Positions 1-10,450 are shown, counted from the stretch's first letter. The stretch is DNA of 64,000 nt from Heliocidaris erythrogramma (GCA_025617745.1 CM046870.1:30213927-30277926), one strand, 5' to 3'. Notes: generated by a model from the letters alone, not told the origin. Program-made: numbers and translations.

Positions 1-66
1 TCATTATCTTACATTTCCCTCACCCGAAACATAACCGAAACATGGCCGAAGACTCTCTGACAGACC

Positions 67-251
67 AGGGGGTGTTTCATAAAGCTGTTCGTAAGTTACG
101 CACAACTTTACGCACAACTTTACGCACGACTGGTGATCAGTTCTTGTGCTAAATGATTGAGAATCTGGTTACTATAGCACCCAAGAACATATTCCAGTCG
201 TTCGTAAAGTCATTCGTAACTTTACGAACAGCTTTATGAAACACCCCCCAG
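67..251. mobile_element. Foldback MITE, GGGGTGTTTCATAAAGC ends
   Basis: Inverted ends: GGGGGTGTTTCATAAAGCTG on the left and its near-perfect complement CAGCTTTATGAAACACCCCC on the right, with a second internal inverted pair around GTTCGTAAGTTACG / CGTAACTTTACGAAC. There is no coding capacity. It resembles a broader set of GGGGCGTTTCAT-ended elements in this window (near 3.9, 9.9, 20.1, 22.1 and 34.6 kb), but the interior differs. Confidence 0.7.
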
Positions 252-347
252 GGGGTATTTCTTGGCTGGACAGTGGGTTTGCAGTGTCCCAGACTTGTAC
301 ACACATGGTGTCAGCGAATTATGACCTACTGCCTACCATATGCCTTT

Positions 348-773
348 AATGATTAATTGAATTCAAATACTCAGACAAAGAAGCACAATAAAGCACTTTG
401 GCCAGTCACTTGTAACTTTATATCATGCACCACATAAAAAGCCTTTTTTTATTATCATTATAGAAAGATAATTAAAAGCTGGTTTCTCACTGGTGTAAAT
501 GTAGCAAGAGACGGACCATGATGCCTTTGGAACTTGAAAATGAACTTGAACTAGAATTTGACTTTGAACTCAAACTAAAATGTCAAGATGTTAATGATTA
601 ATTGAATTCAATTACTCGGACGAAGACGCACAATAAAGCACTTTGGTCAGTCCCTTGTAACTTATCATGTGCCACATATAATGATTTTTCTATCACCATT
701 ATAAAATATAATTCAAAGCTGGTTTCTCACTGGTGTAAATGCTGGAAGAGACGGACCATGATGCCTTTGGTGG
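348..773. repeat. Tandem duplication, about 245-bp unit
   Basis: The block starting AATGATTAATTGAATTCA at 348 is repeated from 593 with the same order of words (CACAATAAAGCACTTTGG, then GCTGGTTTCTCACTGGTGTA, then ACGGACCATGATGCCTTTGG). Copies differ by small indels and substitutions, so the duplication is not recent. Confidence 0.75.
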
Positions 774-910
774 TATACTGCTGCACTCGAATCCAGAGGA
801 GAGATCGTAAGTTACTCAGTAGACCCAAACTACCTGTAGAGGAGAGCAGCAGAACAGACATATGCATAACCTACTCAATATGCATGGAATCTGGATTATG
901 CAATGATTGC

Positions 911-992
911 ACAATTACTACAACTACTGCTGCAACGACAACTACTACTGCAACGACAACTACTACTGCAACGACAACTACAACTACTGTAC
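911..992. repeat. Minisatellite, ACAACTACTACTGCAACG unit
   Basis: About four imperfect copies of an 18-bp unit. In one frame it encodes a Thr-rich run that gives the open frame at 602-1003 a protein-like appearance; the frame is otherwise unsupported. Confidence 0.75.
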
Positions 993-1110
993 AGTCTAAT
1001 TAATATGTAGTCAACTCTATCATCATTTCTTTTATGGTGGTTCTGGACACTGCTTCAGCTTCCCCAATTAGCAGCTGTGTGCAATGGTCTAATGTGCAAG
1101 AGAGCAAATA

Positions 1111-1600
1111 TTTTTCTTTTAGTGCTACAAGGTTCTAATAAGATGCAATGTCCTTGAATACAATATACATGGTTATACTTTGTCGAAAAGTTGAAAAAGT
1201 GGACAAATTTGATTTAAAAAAACAATGATTTTGAACTTCTCAACGTGTTGCCAAATTGGCAACAAAATATTTTATTTTTGTTTTACAGGGTTCTAATAAG
1301 ATGCAATGTCCTTGAAAACAATATACATGGTTATACTTTGTCGAAAAGTTGAAAAAGTTGACAATTTTAAAAAACAATGATTTTGAACCTCTCAATGTGT
1401 TTGCCAATTTAAAGATCTTAAAGCTTATTCTTCTTAAATTCCTGGCATCAAATGCAATATGGTCATGCAACAAAAATGGATACAATGTGTTCAGAAATTT
1501 TTGCTCTTTCTGCTCATGCATCTGGTATATTTTTAGGGCTCTGAATCAAAAGTACTTGAGCCAAACCACAAAATGTGGAGTGATGTCGCGAAAGGGCTAA
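1111..1600. repeat. Dispersed repeat, internally duplicated
   Basis: Two tandem copies of a block containing TTCTAATAAGATGCAATGTC and TTTTGTCGAAAAGTTG-like words start near 1130 and 1290. A single related copy lies at about 21,228-21,570 in the same orientation and shares the downstream words GCAATATGGTCATGCAACAA and CCACAAAATGTGG. Unidentified dispersed family; no ends or coding potential found. Confidence 0.65.
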
Positions 1601-1853
1601 TATGAAGTTGAAGTAAGGGATAATTCATATACATTACCAAAGCCTCCACCCTGCAACAGCTTGCAACCGACGTAGAACAAAATGTACTTGACAGGAAATG
1701 TTGGAGGATCTGACAGCGCATCCACTGAGTTTCAAAGATAAGCAACACAGAGAAATTACTACTTGTCTTGTACTAGTACTAATCTTGTGGATTTCCTTTT
1801 TTTCTAACCTAGTGACTTGGCTACAAGTCACTAGGCAGTCATGCAAAAGGTCT

Positions 1854-1982
1854 GGGGCCTGTAACATAAAGAGATACAATCAATCTTATGATCAATTGTA
1901 ACTCTTCAGTACATGGTTTGCCATAGACTTAAGATTGATATCAATCGTAAGATTGATTTATCTCTTTATGTAACAGGCCCCT
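1854..1982. mobile_element. Foldback MITE, GGGGCCTGTAACATAAAGAG ends
   Basis: The left end GGGGCCTGTAACATAAAGAG is mirrored by CTCTTTATGTAACAGGCCCC at the right. The two arms (both carrying CAATCTTA words) form an imperfect hairpin of about 129 bp. Non-coding. A separate small hairpin (CCTAGTGACTT / AAGTCACTAGG) sits just upstream at about 1,808-1,834. Confidence 0.7.
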
Positions 1983-2184
1983 GATATCACGATTGGCGGC
2001 CGATCACGCCTTTTCTCCAGGGGATAATAATAACCTGCAATTTCAACATAATAATTTACATAACAATTTAGGACTTCATCAGGAAAATTGGATGTCTTTG
2101 ATGTTCATTTCTAATCTTAAACAATTTTCCTCAAAACTAGATATGGGTGATTAGGAGCTCCATGGCCACCGTAATTGTTCTTAC

Positions 2185-2380
2185 CTATGTTCTTATTGAG
2201 GACAGGAACGAAGACATTAATCACACGTCCAGCGACCAGGATAAGCAGACAGAAGAGAACCCTGAGCTGCATCAAGCAGTTCCCTTTAGGCCAGACATAG
2301 GGCCAGACGATGCGCACTTTGGTCATAGCGTTGGCCCATGTGGAGGGGTTTTCTGGCCCATCCTGGGGTATCTCATTGGT
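2185..2380 (-). CDS. ABCB6: ABCB6 coding exon 3
   Basis: 65 codons plus one base, acceptor TTACAATAG, donor GTAAGA. Begins TNEIPQDGPENPSTW and runs through WPYVWPKGNCLMQLRVLF to VINVFVPVLNKNIG, corresponding to human LNVLVPIFYRNI at the first core transmembrane helix. Confidence 0.88.
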
Positions 2381-4217
2381 CTATTGTAAGAGAACATTAA
2401 CACAATTTGAACAGGCTTCTTAGCACGTAACTCGGTAAACCACAACAACAAATGAATGAAAGCCAAGTGGGGTATGAAAATAATGTTCACTTTTCAAAAC
2501 TTTCAGGAACCCATACGGTCACCTCTGTGAAGAGGCTGTTAAGTTTTTCAATCGTAAAAGAGGACCCCTCCCTCTACAAAAATACAAATACAAATTCATC
2601 ATTTAACAGTCTTTATGCAACCACAACCTCACAAGGGTTACAGAAGCTGTCAATTGTGCATAGTCTCACCCCATGGAAAACAAATGAGAACATCCATTCA
2701 AAGAAAGTTGTTGAACAACATGGATTATTTCCTAGCAAGAAGACATGTTTCCTCTTAAGTCTTTTTTCCATATATTATTACATAACATAAGGGGTCTTTC
2801 CCAAAGCATGACATGGAATATTTGGGATGCAAATTCATATAAAAGATTTGAAACTTACCAGCTCCCTACCCTCCTCATTGATGACAAGCATGTAGCTCTT
2901 CCTTGGCAGTCCTGGTGCTCGGAGACCAAGGACAAACAGACAAAATGTGAGGATGTATCGCGCTACCCACAAGCCAAACATGGACTGGTGGAACTCTGTC
3001 TCAAGCTTCCACCAGTAGTGGGGGCTTCCCCACGACACAAAAGCCAGGTTCTCGTTCAGGAAAGCCAGGGACCAGAAGAGGAGTAAAATGAACCCATGAC
3101 CGCGTACTCGGCTGGCGAGGAACTTTGTACGTTCAATAGCGACGACAAACATGGAGACGATGTAGGAAGCAATGTAGAAGCACGTGCCGAGTTCGATGTC
3201 ACCGCTGAGAGGCTCATGGAGGACAGCGTACATGACGATGCGGAGGATGTACTGAGTTACCATGGCGATGGTGAGGAAGATTTGGAGGCGGAACCAAAAA
3301 GGGTTTGTTCGAAATCTTTGCTCAACACCCATTGCACGTTTCCAGAAGACTAAAACCTGACAAAAAATGGAAAATGTAAAGATGAAACTTCTTTCTTCTA
3401 GTGTATGAAAACTTCATCATCATAAGGACACATTTTATAATATTTATGCTACACTTTTCTTGCATTTTCCGTAACACAAGACTGATAGCACATATTCCAA
3501 TAAAGGGCAGTGATCAATATTTTATTTTCAAAATGTACTTTAAGTTTGCTACATCCCTCCTATGTTAAACTTTAATGCTAGATTTTACTTTTCAATGTAC
3601 CGGTAGGTCTGACACTTGGATTTGTACCCTCAACAATAAACATGAAAGCAGAAAAGTAATTATGAATTCCACTGTTTCAAATTCATTTTTCTTACATGTG
3701 TGATAATGGAAGAATGGTCTATATCTGGTTGACAAGGTTACGTAACTAAATTTCCAATCTAGCTATAGCTCACAAACCAAACCACTCTCAAACTCACTAG
3801 ATTGAATGATTTTATTAATTAAGAGTGTCAACAGTTTTATAAAGGATAGAAATATGTCCTTAAAAAATTTAACGTAATGATCAAGAATCCTGTAAGGAAA
3901 AGAAATTAGACCAGACCAAACCTGGGCCCCGTTTCGTAAAACTTTTTATCAGTAACACGTTATAAGCTACTGAAATCCTTGCATCTGATTGGCTGAGAGC
4001 AAATTTGTCATAGAAATGGGGCAGTTGTTATTGATAAGTTGTATGAAACGGGGCCTAGAACAGGATTAGGGATGCTCACCTGAATCCCTCCCAAGACGAC
4101 GACAACAAAAAACATGATGGATGAGACCAGGGTCTCCATGAAGCACCTCGACAGTCCTTGGTCCACCCAGATAGGGACCAAACTAGAGTTCCCTGGACAG
4201 AAACTTGCTTCTCCCAT
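2185..4217 (-). CDS. ABCB6: ABCB6-type mitochondrial/lysosomal ABC half transporter, 5' three exons (partial)
   Basis: Join of 4080-4217, 2859-3356 and 2185-2380 on the minus strand, giving 277 residues plus one base. The family carries porphyrins or heme across organelle and endolysosomal membranes. What is visible is the N-terminal TMD0 (several hydrophobic helices, e.g. around IFLTIAMVTQYILRIVMYAV) and the start of the first core helix region after the WPYVWPKG motif, which matches human ABCB6 GYLWPRG. The signatures SWGSPHYWW and FVLGLRAPGLPRKSY match human LVSWNSPQWWW and FVLGLWAPGLRPQSY. The start codon at 4217 gives MGEASFC, with two cysteines (C7, C25) and an NSS sequon between them, as expected for the lumenal N-terminus. 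The ATP-binding domain lies off the left edge. Transcribed divergently from the SUMO gene. Confidence 0.9.
2859..3356 (-). CDS. ABCB6: ABCB6 coding exon 2
   Basis: 166 codons, phase 0 at both ends, from a TTTTTTGTCAG acceptor to a GTAAGT donor. Starts VLVFWKRAMGVEQRF and ends EEGREL. It encodes most of TMD0, including ENLAFVSWGSP, which corresponds to human ENLALVSWNSP. The open frame on the opposite strand (3096-3353) is a shadow. Confidence 0.9.
3924..4056. mobile_element. Foldback MITE in ABCB6 intron 1
   Basis: Ends GGGCCCCGTTTCGTAAAACT and TATGAAACGGGGCC are inverted. The interior carries TTATAAGCTACTGAAATCCT and CATCTGATTGGCTGAGAGCA, words shared with the copies near 9.9, 20.1, 22.1 and 34.6 kb. 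Non-coding. Confidence 0.75.
4080..4217 (-). CDS. ABCB6: ABCB6 coding exon 1
   Basis: 46 codons, phase 0, ending ...GGIQ before a GTGAGC donor. It holds the presumed lumenal tail (Cys7, NSS sequon, WVDQGLSRCF resembling human WMQDGLSPCF) and the first hydrophobic helix (SSIMFFVVVVLGG). The start is chosen as the only Met with this homology. Confidence 0.88.
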
Positions 4218-4274
4218 CTTGGACTTGGGTATATTCTAAATCAGGTCAGCTGATCTATTGGCACCGGGAATGGA

Positions 4275-4710
4275 GAAAATAAAAATAAATTAAATAATTG
4301 CAATTATATGGCGCTTTATTACGGGTGTTTCTAAGCGCACTGGTTGTCTGTCTAAATATTTTAGTAAACACGATAACATAAAAGCAATACAGTAACTACA
4401 TGTATGCGCCTCCATAAAATTACAACTGCTTAAAAAGATGGGTTTTTAGGAGGATTTTAAATGATTCGATAGAAGTGGGATTCTGAATATGGGATGGGAG
4501 TTTGTTCCAAAGGGTGGGGGCAATGGACGAAAAGGCTCGGTCGCCATACCGGGTTTTTGTACATGGGCCATAAGATAATTGGAGAGAGGAAGATGAACGG
4601 AGGGGTCTGGCAGAAGAGGAGGAACAAAGGGTGACTAGTCTAAATCTTGAAGATATATGGGGGCAAGATTATGTGTGATTTTAAATGTAAAAAAGTTAGA
4701 CATAGTCTAG
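4275..4710 (-). mobile_element. LINE relic: C-terminal end of ORF2 and 3' tail
   Basis: Reading the minus strand, a frame ending at a stop at 4420 gives YGDRAFSSIAPTLWNKLPSH followed by SIESFKILLKTHLFKQL. This is the characteristic C-terminus of reverse-transcriptase polyproteins of CR1/L2/jockey-like non-LTR elements (GxRxFxxxAPxLWNxLP ... FKxxLKTHLF). Upstream, LAPIYLQDL sits in another frame, so a frameshift lies near 4640. Downstream is a short hairpin tail (GCGCTT...AAAGCGC) followed by ATAATTGC. The copy is 5'-truncated and dead. Confidence 0.82.
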
Positions 4711-5305
4711 ACTGTATTATGTCAGGAATCCAGGATTTTGTAAACTAAAAGGGGGTCAAATTTACAAAAGTCTGACACTGACAGTGACTAAGTAACTGTA
4801 CGAGCTCCTTGGCTTATCAATCTGGTACTGGCCTACGGACATGACAGAGCTGTACATGGCCATGGGATGCATGTGTGTGGAGGGAGATATCAACAAAAAA
4901 ACTAGATCTAAATATTACCATTTCTCACATACATGTACTGTGAGCCATGCAAACCACCCTCAGAGTTTGCTAAATGGGTTACCTTCCAGGATCAACTAAG
5001 TTAAGATTGTAAAAATTGAATGAATAAAAAAGAAAACTAGAGGAATTTATGCCTCCGCCATCACCAGATTGGAAATGTATGGCATACATGTACACTCTAA
5101 AAAGGATTGCCAACAAAATTACAAATCTTTTCACTTAAAAAGCACAGGAGACAGAAAATTTATTTCATTTCATTTTCAAATAAAAAACTTACCATTGATG
5201 ACTTACAATCATCAAATACACCAAGGAAATAGATATTTTATAGCAAATAGACCACTGTCCCCTTGAAATTTCTAAAATAGGTAGGCCTAGACTCCATACA
5301 TCACA

Positions 5306-5948
5306 AACCATTTTTATGTATATAATGACCTCCATGACCTTTGAACTTTGACCTTGAGACCCTAAAATCTAATCAGTTCATCGTCCCTCACATATGCATA
5401 CATGGGCCAAGTTAGAGGTTGATCTGTCAAACAGTTCTGAAATTATTGCGAGAACGAACCATTTTTATGTACATAATGACGCCTGTGACCTTTGACCTTG
5501 AGACCCTAAAATTTAATCAGTTCATCGTCCCTCCCATATGCAAACATGGGCCAGGTTAGAAGCTGATCTGTCAGACAGTTCTTCAGTTATTGCGAGAACT
5601 AACCATTTTTATGTACATAATTACCTCTGTGACCTTTGACCTTTGACCTTGAGACCCCAAAATGTAATCAGTTCATCGTCCCTCCCATATGAATACATGG
5701 GCCAACTTAGAAGCTGATCCGCCAAACGGTTCCTAAGTTATCACAAGAACGAACCATTTTTATGTATATAATGACCTCTATGACCTTTGACCTTGAGACC
5801 CCAAAATCTAATCAGTTCATCGTCTCTCCCATATGCATACATGGGCCAAGTTACAAACTGATAAAAAAAAACTGTTTTGAAGTAATTGCGAGAACGAAAA
5901 GGGTACGGGCGGACAGACGACCCGAAAACATAATGCCTCCGGCATAAA
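5306..5948. repeat. Tandem repeat, four units of about 144-151 bp, with nuclear-receptor-like sites
   Basis: Units begin with AACCATTTTTATGTA at 5306, 5457, 5601 and 5752. Each ends with CATGGGCCA, a diverged segment and ATTGCGAGAACGAACC or similar. Units 2-4 contain TGACCTTTGACCT (unit 3 has three half-sites), followed by TGACCTTGA. The array ends CATAATGCCTCCGGCATAAA, a short hairpin (GCCTCCGGC). Confidence 0.88.
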
Positions 5949-5980
5949 AAAAACAAATCGGCAGGTGTGCATGGTGTGAC

Positions 5981-6111
5981 AGGTGTGATCAGGTTTTTTT
6001 TTTACCTTGCACGTGTAACTTGTATATATGGGACTACACAAATCTTACCTTGCATGGGTAGTCCCATATTACAAGTTAAGCGTGAAGGTAAAAAAAAACC
6101 TGATCACACCT
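5981..6111. mobile_element. Foldback element, AGGTGTGATCAGG ends
   Basis: AGGTGTGATCAGGTTTTTTT at the left pairs with AAAAAAACCTGATCACACCT at the right. The arms continue through ACTTGTATATATGGGACTA / TAGTCCCATATTACAAGT. Hairpin of about 131 bp, immediately left of a CAGGGC element. Confidence 0.75.
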
Positions 6112-6113
6112 AC

Positions 6114-6960
6114 CAGGGCTCAACTTTAGCGGTGGCCCAGGTGCCAATGTCCACCTGAAACGGCGTTGGGCCATCCGAAACTGCCGGATTGGTGGCCCAG
6201 CTGGCCACCGAAAAAAATAAGCAAGTAATGTGTTTTGAATGTTGTGAAAATAGTACTTCTGTGTGTATCTTTTATGTACTTGATATTGTTTGTTTACTCT
6301 TTTATAACTCTGTAATAAGTCTGCCGATTAAACACAAACATATCACGCATGTACATGTATTTAAATAAAAAATCTTAACTACTAGATCTACATCAAGTAC
6401 GAGTCATAGCACAATGAAACATGCATTGAATACATGTGTACGTGCGTTAACGTTGCAAATAAAGCAGTCCACTGCACTAGCATAACCATATATACCGTAC
6501 CTGCAGCTGCAGCGATCGCGGATCGACTGCGCGCGCGATTCTATGACTCAACCACCATAAATATGCGTTAGTCCACCGATCGCATGTCCACATGGAGTCT
6601 CCAGCCACGGTGAGCACTTTACTGGAATGCCCAATCAGTCTGTTCTGTGTTGCAATCGGCTTTTTTGAAATAATGGATTTATTGTAAACTATTGGAATCC
6701 AAACTAGCACTAAGATCAAGACCATGTGCGCTGTTAAGTCAAAAAATAGTTTAGTGATAAAACTTTACTTATATGAACTAATTCCAAAACACATTACGTA
6801 ACAAAATTGTTTCATTAACTCGTAATAGCGTAGGATACATTATTTTTAAATTGAATAAAATGCAGCAAATGCATCTGGGCCACCTGAAAATCCATTTGGC
6901 CACCTGGATTTCATGCTCAAGTGGCCCTGCTGGCCAACTTAAAAAAAAGTTAAGGCCCTG
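6114..6960. mobile_element. Putative hAT-like non-autonomous element, CAGGGC ends
   Basis: Starts CAGGGCTCAACTTTA and ends AAAGTTAAGGCCCTG; the sub-terminal regions carry inverted GTGGCCCAGGTG / CACCTGAAAATC...GGCCACCTG words. CCTAC flanks both ends, but a clean 8-bp duplication is not seen, so assignment rests on CAGGG/CCCTG termini. No intact ORF. Confidence 0.55.
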
Positions 6961-6961
6961 C

Positions 6962-7577
6962 CTACCGGCGTGAAGTTGGTCACACATTCGATATTCGATA
7001 TTCAACTTGTGAAGTAATAAGTTAGAAGCATCTTCATGATCTTGCTGGACCCTGTAAGGTGTGAAGGCCTAACTTTTACTAAAAGCCATAAAAACCTGTT
7101 AAATTTAAATATACCGAATATGCCGAATATCGAATATGCTTCCAACGGTTCCACTTCCAGTTCCATCTTCACAAGTTGAATATGCCGAATATCGAATTAG
7201 ACAGAAAGATACGTCTGTTTGGAGGAGTTTTATAACATTTTTTTACTTTCGAGGCTCTCCTCCGAGGGATTCCGCGAAGCCAGACGTAGTCTCAGCGGAG
7301 CATATCCCCGAATGAAATAGACTGATTTTACGGTCTAATATCGAATATGCTTCTACTAGTTCTAACTTCAGGTAATATCGAATATGTGACCAACTTCACG
7401 CCGGTATCAAAAAAAGTCACTAGAACTAGAACAAAAAATCAGTCTATTTTGTTCGGGGATATGCTCCGCTGAGACTACGAAGTAACGTCTGGCTTCGCGG
7501 AATCCCTCTCTTGGAGGAGAGCCTCGAAAGTCAAAAAATGTTATAAAACTCCTCCAAACAGACGGATTTTTCTGTCT
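6962..7577. repeat. Complex inverted repeats around two GACGT-rich arms
   Basis: CGGCGTGAAGTTGGTCACA at about 6,965 pairs with TGTGACCAACTTCACGCCG at about 7,388. A second inverted pair runs 7,198-7,340 and 7,430-7,577 (TCTGTTTGGAGGAGTTTTAT; GGAGCATATCCCCGAA / TTCGGGGATATGCTCC; TAGACAGAAA ends). The pairs interlock, which implies one foldback element inserted into or rearranged with another. Non-coding. Confidence 0.7.
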
Positions 7578-7587
7578 AGTATCACAC

Positions 7588-8262
7588 TAGACCGAAATTT
7601 TCTGTCTCCAGTACGTTAGCCTCTTATTTGGGTAGGGTCGGCTACTACTTGGAGACAGAAGCTGTCATATCACTTTGCTGTGCAAAATTTGTCTATGGCG
7701 TTGTGCCGTTCTAGTCTCGTACAAGGCAAAATGATTATGAAGGAAAAAATACGATAAATTCATTACGAACTCGTGCACATTGATTTCAAAACGGTTATTT
7801 CTTTAACATTAAATATGTTTGTTTAGTGTTAAAGAAATAACCGTTTTGAAATCAATGTGCACGAGTTCGTAATGAATTTATCATATTTTTTCCTTCATAA
7901 TCATTTTGCCTTGTACGAGACTAGAAGCTCGGGTAACGGTTTGAATACGGCTGCAGGATTTTCGAACGGAGAAGACCTTGGACCCTGAATTACATGAAAA
8001 AGGAGCATTAAATGGATCATTTGGTCAAATTGGTATGTTGAACAGATTAAGTATATGAATTAGAGCCTAGGCCTTATGATTATTTTAAAAAAAATACAGA
8101 GGAAAAATGATTTTTTCCTACTGTTCCAGCAGGCACAACGCCATATAAAAGGCATAGACAAATTTTGCACAGCAAAGTGATATGACGGCTTCTGTCTCCA
8201 AGTAGTAGCCGACCCTACCCAGATAAGAGGCTAACGTACTGGAGACAGAAAATTTCGGTCTA
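7588..8262. mobile_element. Palindromic DNA transposon, TAGACCGAAA ends, 9-bp target duplication
   Basis: 675 bp with long inverted arms. The left begins TAGACCGAAATTTTCTGTCT and the right ends with the near complement AGACAGAAAATTTCGGTCTA. GTATCACAC is directly repeated at 7579-7587 and 8263-8271. A central second palindrome (about 7,711-7,925, arms CTAGTCTCGTACAAGGCAAA / TTTGCCTTGTACGAGACTAG) lies inside. No ORF. Same family as the 111-bp copy at 10,775. A 9-bp duplication suggests a Mutator- or Merlin-like mobilising transposase, by inference. Confidence 0.88.
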
Positions 8263-9002
8263 GTATCACACCTGCCGATTTTTTTGGCTACGCCCGGAAC
8301 CTACGCAGCATGCATTTAGCAGCAGTGAGCCGCCCGGCCGCGGTAGATCGATAACCGCACCGCCACCATGCACCAGTTAATCATGTTATTATGTTAGTGC
8401 TCAGTACTCGAGTCGAGAGTAGACCCTACCAGAATATATGATTATCTTTTCATCAAAAGATGGTTTATGAGATTACGAATGATTTTACTTACGGTTCAGT
8501 GTTTGTTAATCTCTCGCTGGTGGATTGGTTGACTGATTTACCTGATAAACTTGTGATAATGTTTTGAAATGAAGTAACGGGGCAGGGATTGTGCGATTCG
8601 AGATCTCGACCATAGCTTTCATAAATTAACTGAGATAGTAAGAATTTAGTCTTGTATCTAGTCGGAACCAGTCTTTGGTCGGCATCCAGTATACAAAACT
8701 GCAAGTCATGCATGCATGCATTGATCAATACATATATATTGCAGAATGCAAGACTAGACAAGGACCTGGAATTGCTGGAATGAGCTCGAATGAGATTGTT
8801 TTCACAGTGTGAAAATTTGTGTCATGCAGTGGCGTAGACGCGAACCAGCTTTCTATTGTTAGGCCTAGTGGGGGATGATGAATAGAGCATCCCCCACTAA
8901 CAATGGATAATTATACATATATCTATACGCCCATGGTGTCATTGGAGCCCCCCCCCCCCCCTCCTGAAACAAAGCCTATAACAGGATAGAAAAAAAAGAT
9001 CA

Positions 9003-9213
9003 GGGTGGTATTCTGACATTTATTTTATCTTGATTTTACTGAGTGAAAAGATTTTAATTGTCATAACGACTTTTAAATTGGTGTTTGCAAAGATGCATGC
9101 CGCGTACACAGCCACTTTTGTGCAGTCTGATGCGCCATAATCGTACATTTTGTTATGACAATTAAAATTATTTCAAGTAAAATCAAGATAAAATAAATCT
9201 CAGAATACCACCC
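9003..9213. mobile_element. Foldback MITE, GGGTGGTATTCTGA ends
   Basis: GGGTGGTATTCTGACATTTA at the left and CTCAGAATACCACCC at the right; arms continue with TTATTTTATCTTGATTTTAC / GTAAAATCAAGATAAAATAA. Related to the element at 37,036-37,774, which has the same ends. Non-coding. Confidence 0.78.
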
Positions 9214-9728
9214 AGAAAGTTAAAGGAAGGGGGGACGGAAGTGGGAGATGAATAAACAAATAAAATCTAAGCGATTGATGCGCGGATCCATGATTCTGTT
9301 GTGGGGGGGGGGGTGCCCAGTTCATTCTAAATATATATATACCTATATATTAAAGTTAATCAGATTTTTCAGGTGCCTTTTGAGTTAAATTTTTGAAAGG
9401 AGCACAAAACCTAAATCAAGGCCACACTGCATTGGTTTTATGAATGAGGTTGTGCCCCCCCCCCCCCAAAAAAAAAAAAAAAATTTAAGATATTATGGAT
9501 GAATAGACCTAGATCTTTCATGGATAAAAGTTTTGAAAAAGAAATGATATGGTCATTATTAACATCATAAATCTAAATCCAACGAGACACCTTTGGAGGT
9601 CACTGTATGAATTTAGAAGATGCAGATCGATGCACTTTCCTTGTTATGCAATATGCAGGGTTGCCTGGATGATCCGCCCTTAATTAGCCCCCACCTACGC
9701 CCTTCTCATTTTAAAATACCAAATGTTA

Positions 9729-9770
9729 TTTCTTCTTCTTCTTTTTCTTCTTCTTCTTTTTCTTCTTCTA
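9729..9770. repeat. TTC-rich microsatellite
   Basis: Run of TTC/TTTTTC units (TTCTTCTTCTTTTTCTTC pattern). Confidence 0.85.
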
Positions 9771-9917
9771 GTAATCTTTAAAGGGCTATGCAGCCTATCA
9801 CAAAGAAGAACTAAAGATTGCAAGCGGTGCAAGGAAGAGTAATGTGGTTTATTGAGATTTGTTGATATGAAAGATGTTTTCAGCGTCAGGAGTAGACATC
9901 TGCAGGGGAGCGTTTCG

Positions 9918-10052
9918 GGAGCGTTTCATGAAAAGAAGTTGTCGGATATTTTATCCGACAACTGTTATAAGCTACTGACATCCTTGCATTTGATTAGCTG
10001 AGAGCAAATTTGTCGGATAAAATATCTGACAAGTCCTTTCATGAAACGCCCC
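9918..10052. mobile_element. Foldback MITE, GGGAGCGTTTCATGAAA ends
   Basis: Left GGGAGCGTTTCATGAAAAG, right CCTTTCATGAAACGCCCC, with an inner pair GTCGGATATTTTATCCGAC (self-complementary) / GTCGGATAAAATATCTGAC. The interior contains TTATAAGCTACTGACATCCT, shared with the family near 34.6 kb. Confidence 0.78.
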
Positions 10053-10387
10053 ACAGAGGTGTAGCCAGGATTTCTTCAGTAGGGGGGCACTGGGAGGTAC
10101 CGCCTCTGTAGGGGGCACACGGAGGCAGTTTCGTAGTCCTGTTTTGCTGCATGAGGTTGAGGGATAGGTATCGTCACATTGTCATTGTACGTGGGGGTAA
10201 TTTACATCTTTTTTTCACTGGGGGCATAATGGGCAGATCACTAAATTGCTGCTGGATTTTTCATTGGGGGTATCTGCGGACAAACAAATCTGTTCATTAT
10301 ATCACTGAAAAGTAATAGTAAAAACGACTGGCAGACACGACTGTCGATGCCGGGAATTCCCCATGCCATGCGCATGCCAGAGAATCG

Positions 10388-10450
10388 CTCTTAGTTGTTG
10401 CGGAGCCGCCGCCGACCCAGGCGCGGCCCGGGCGCGGCGCGCTAGTTTTT
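10388..10450. promoter_or_regulatory. CpG-rich block upstream of SUMO exon 1
   Basis: A short, strongly CpG-rich segment (GGAGCCGCCGCCGACC, GCGCGGCCCGGGCGCGG) stands out from AT-rich surroundings about 160-220 bp upstream of the SUMO start codon. Probably core promoter or 5'UTR; no TATA box is evident. Inference from composition and position only. Confidence 0.5.

Larger units (their letters stand above)
1..2184. other. ABCB6 intron 3 (partial), repeats only
   Basis: No exon was found on either strand. On the minus strand this is the intron after ABCB6 coding exon 3, and the next exon must lie beyond the left edge. It holds a foldback element, a 245-bp tandem duplication, an 18-bp minisatellite and an internally duplicated dispersed repeat, listed separately. 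Confidence 0.7.

Noticed and set aside
602-1003. 133-aa Thr-rich open frame
   Set aside because: Its Thr run is the 18-bp minisatellite and its start lies in a tandem duplication; no splice or homology support.
3096-3353. 85-aa plus-strand frame rich in Asp/Glu
   Set aside because: Antisense shadow of ABCB6 exon 2, which has clear family homology on the other strand.
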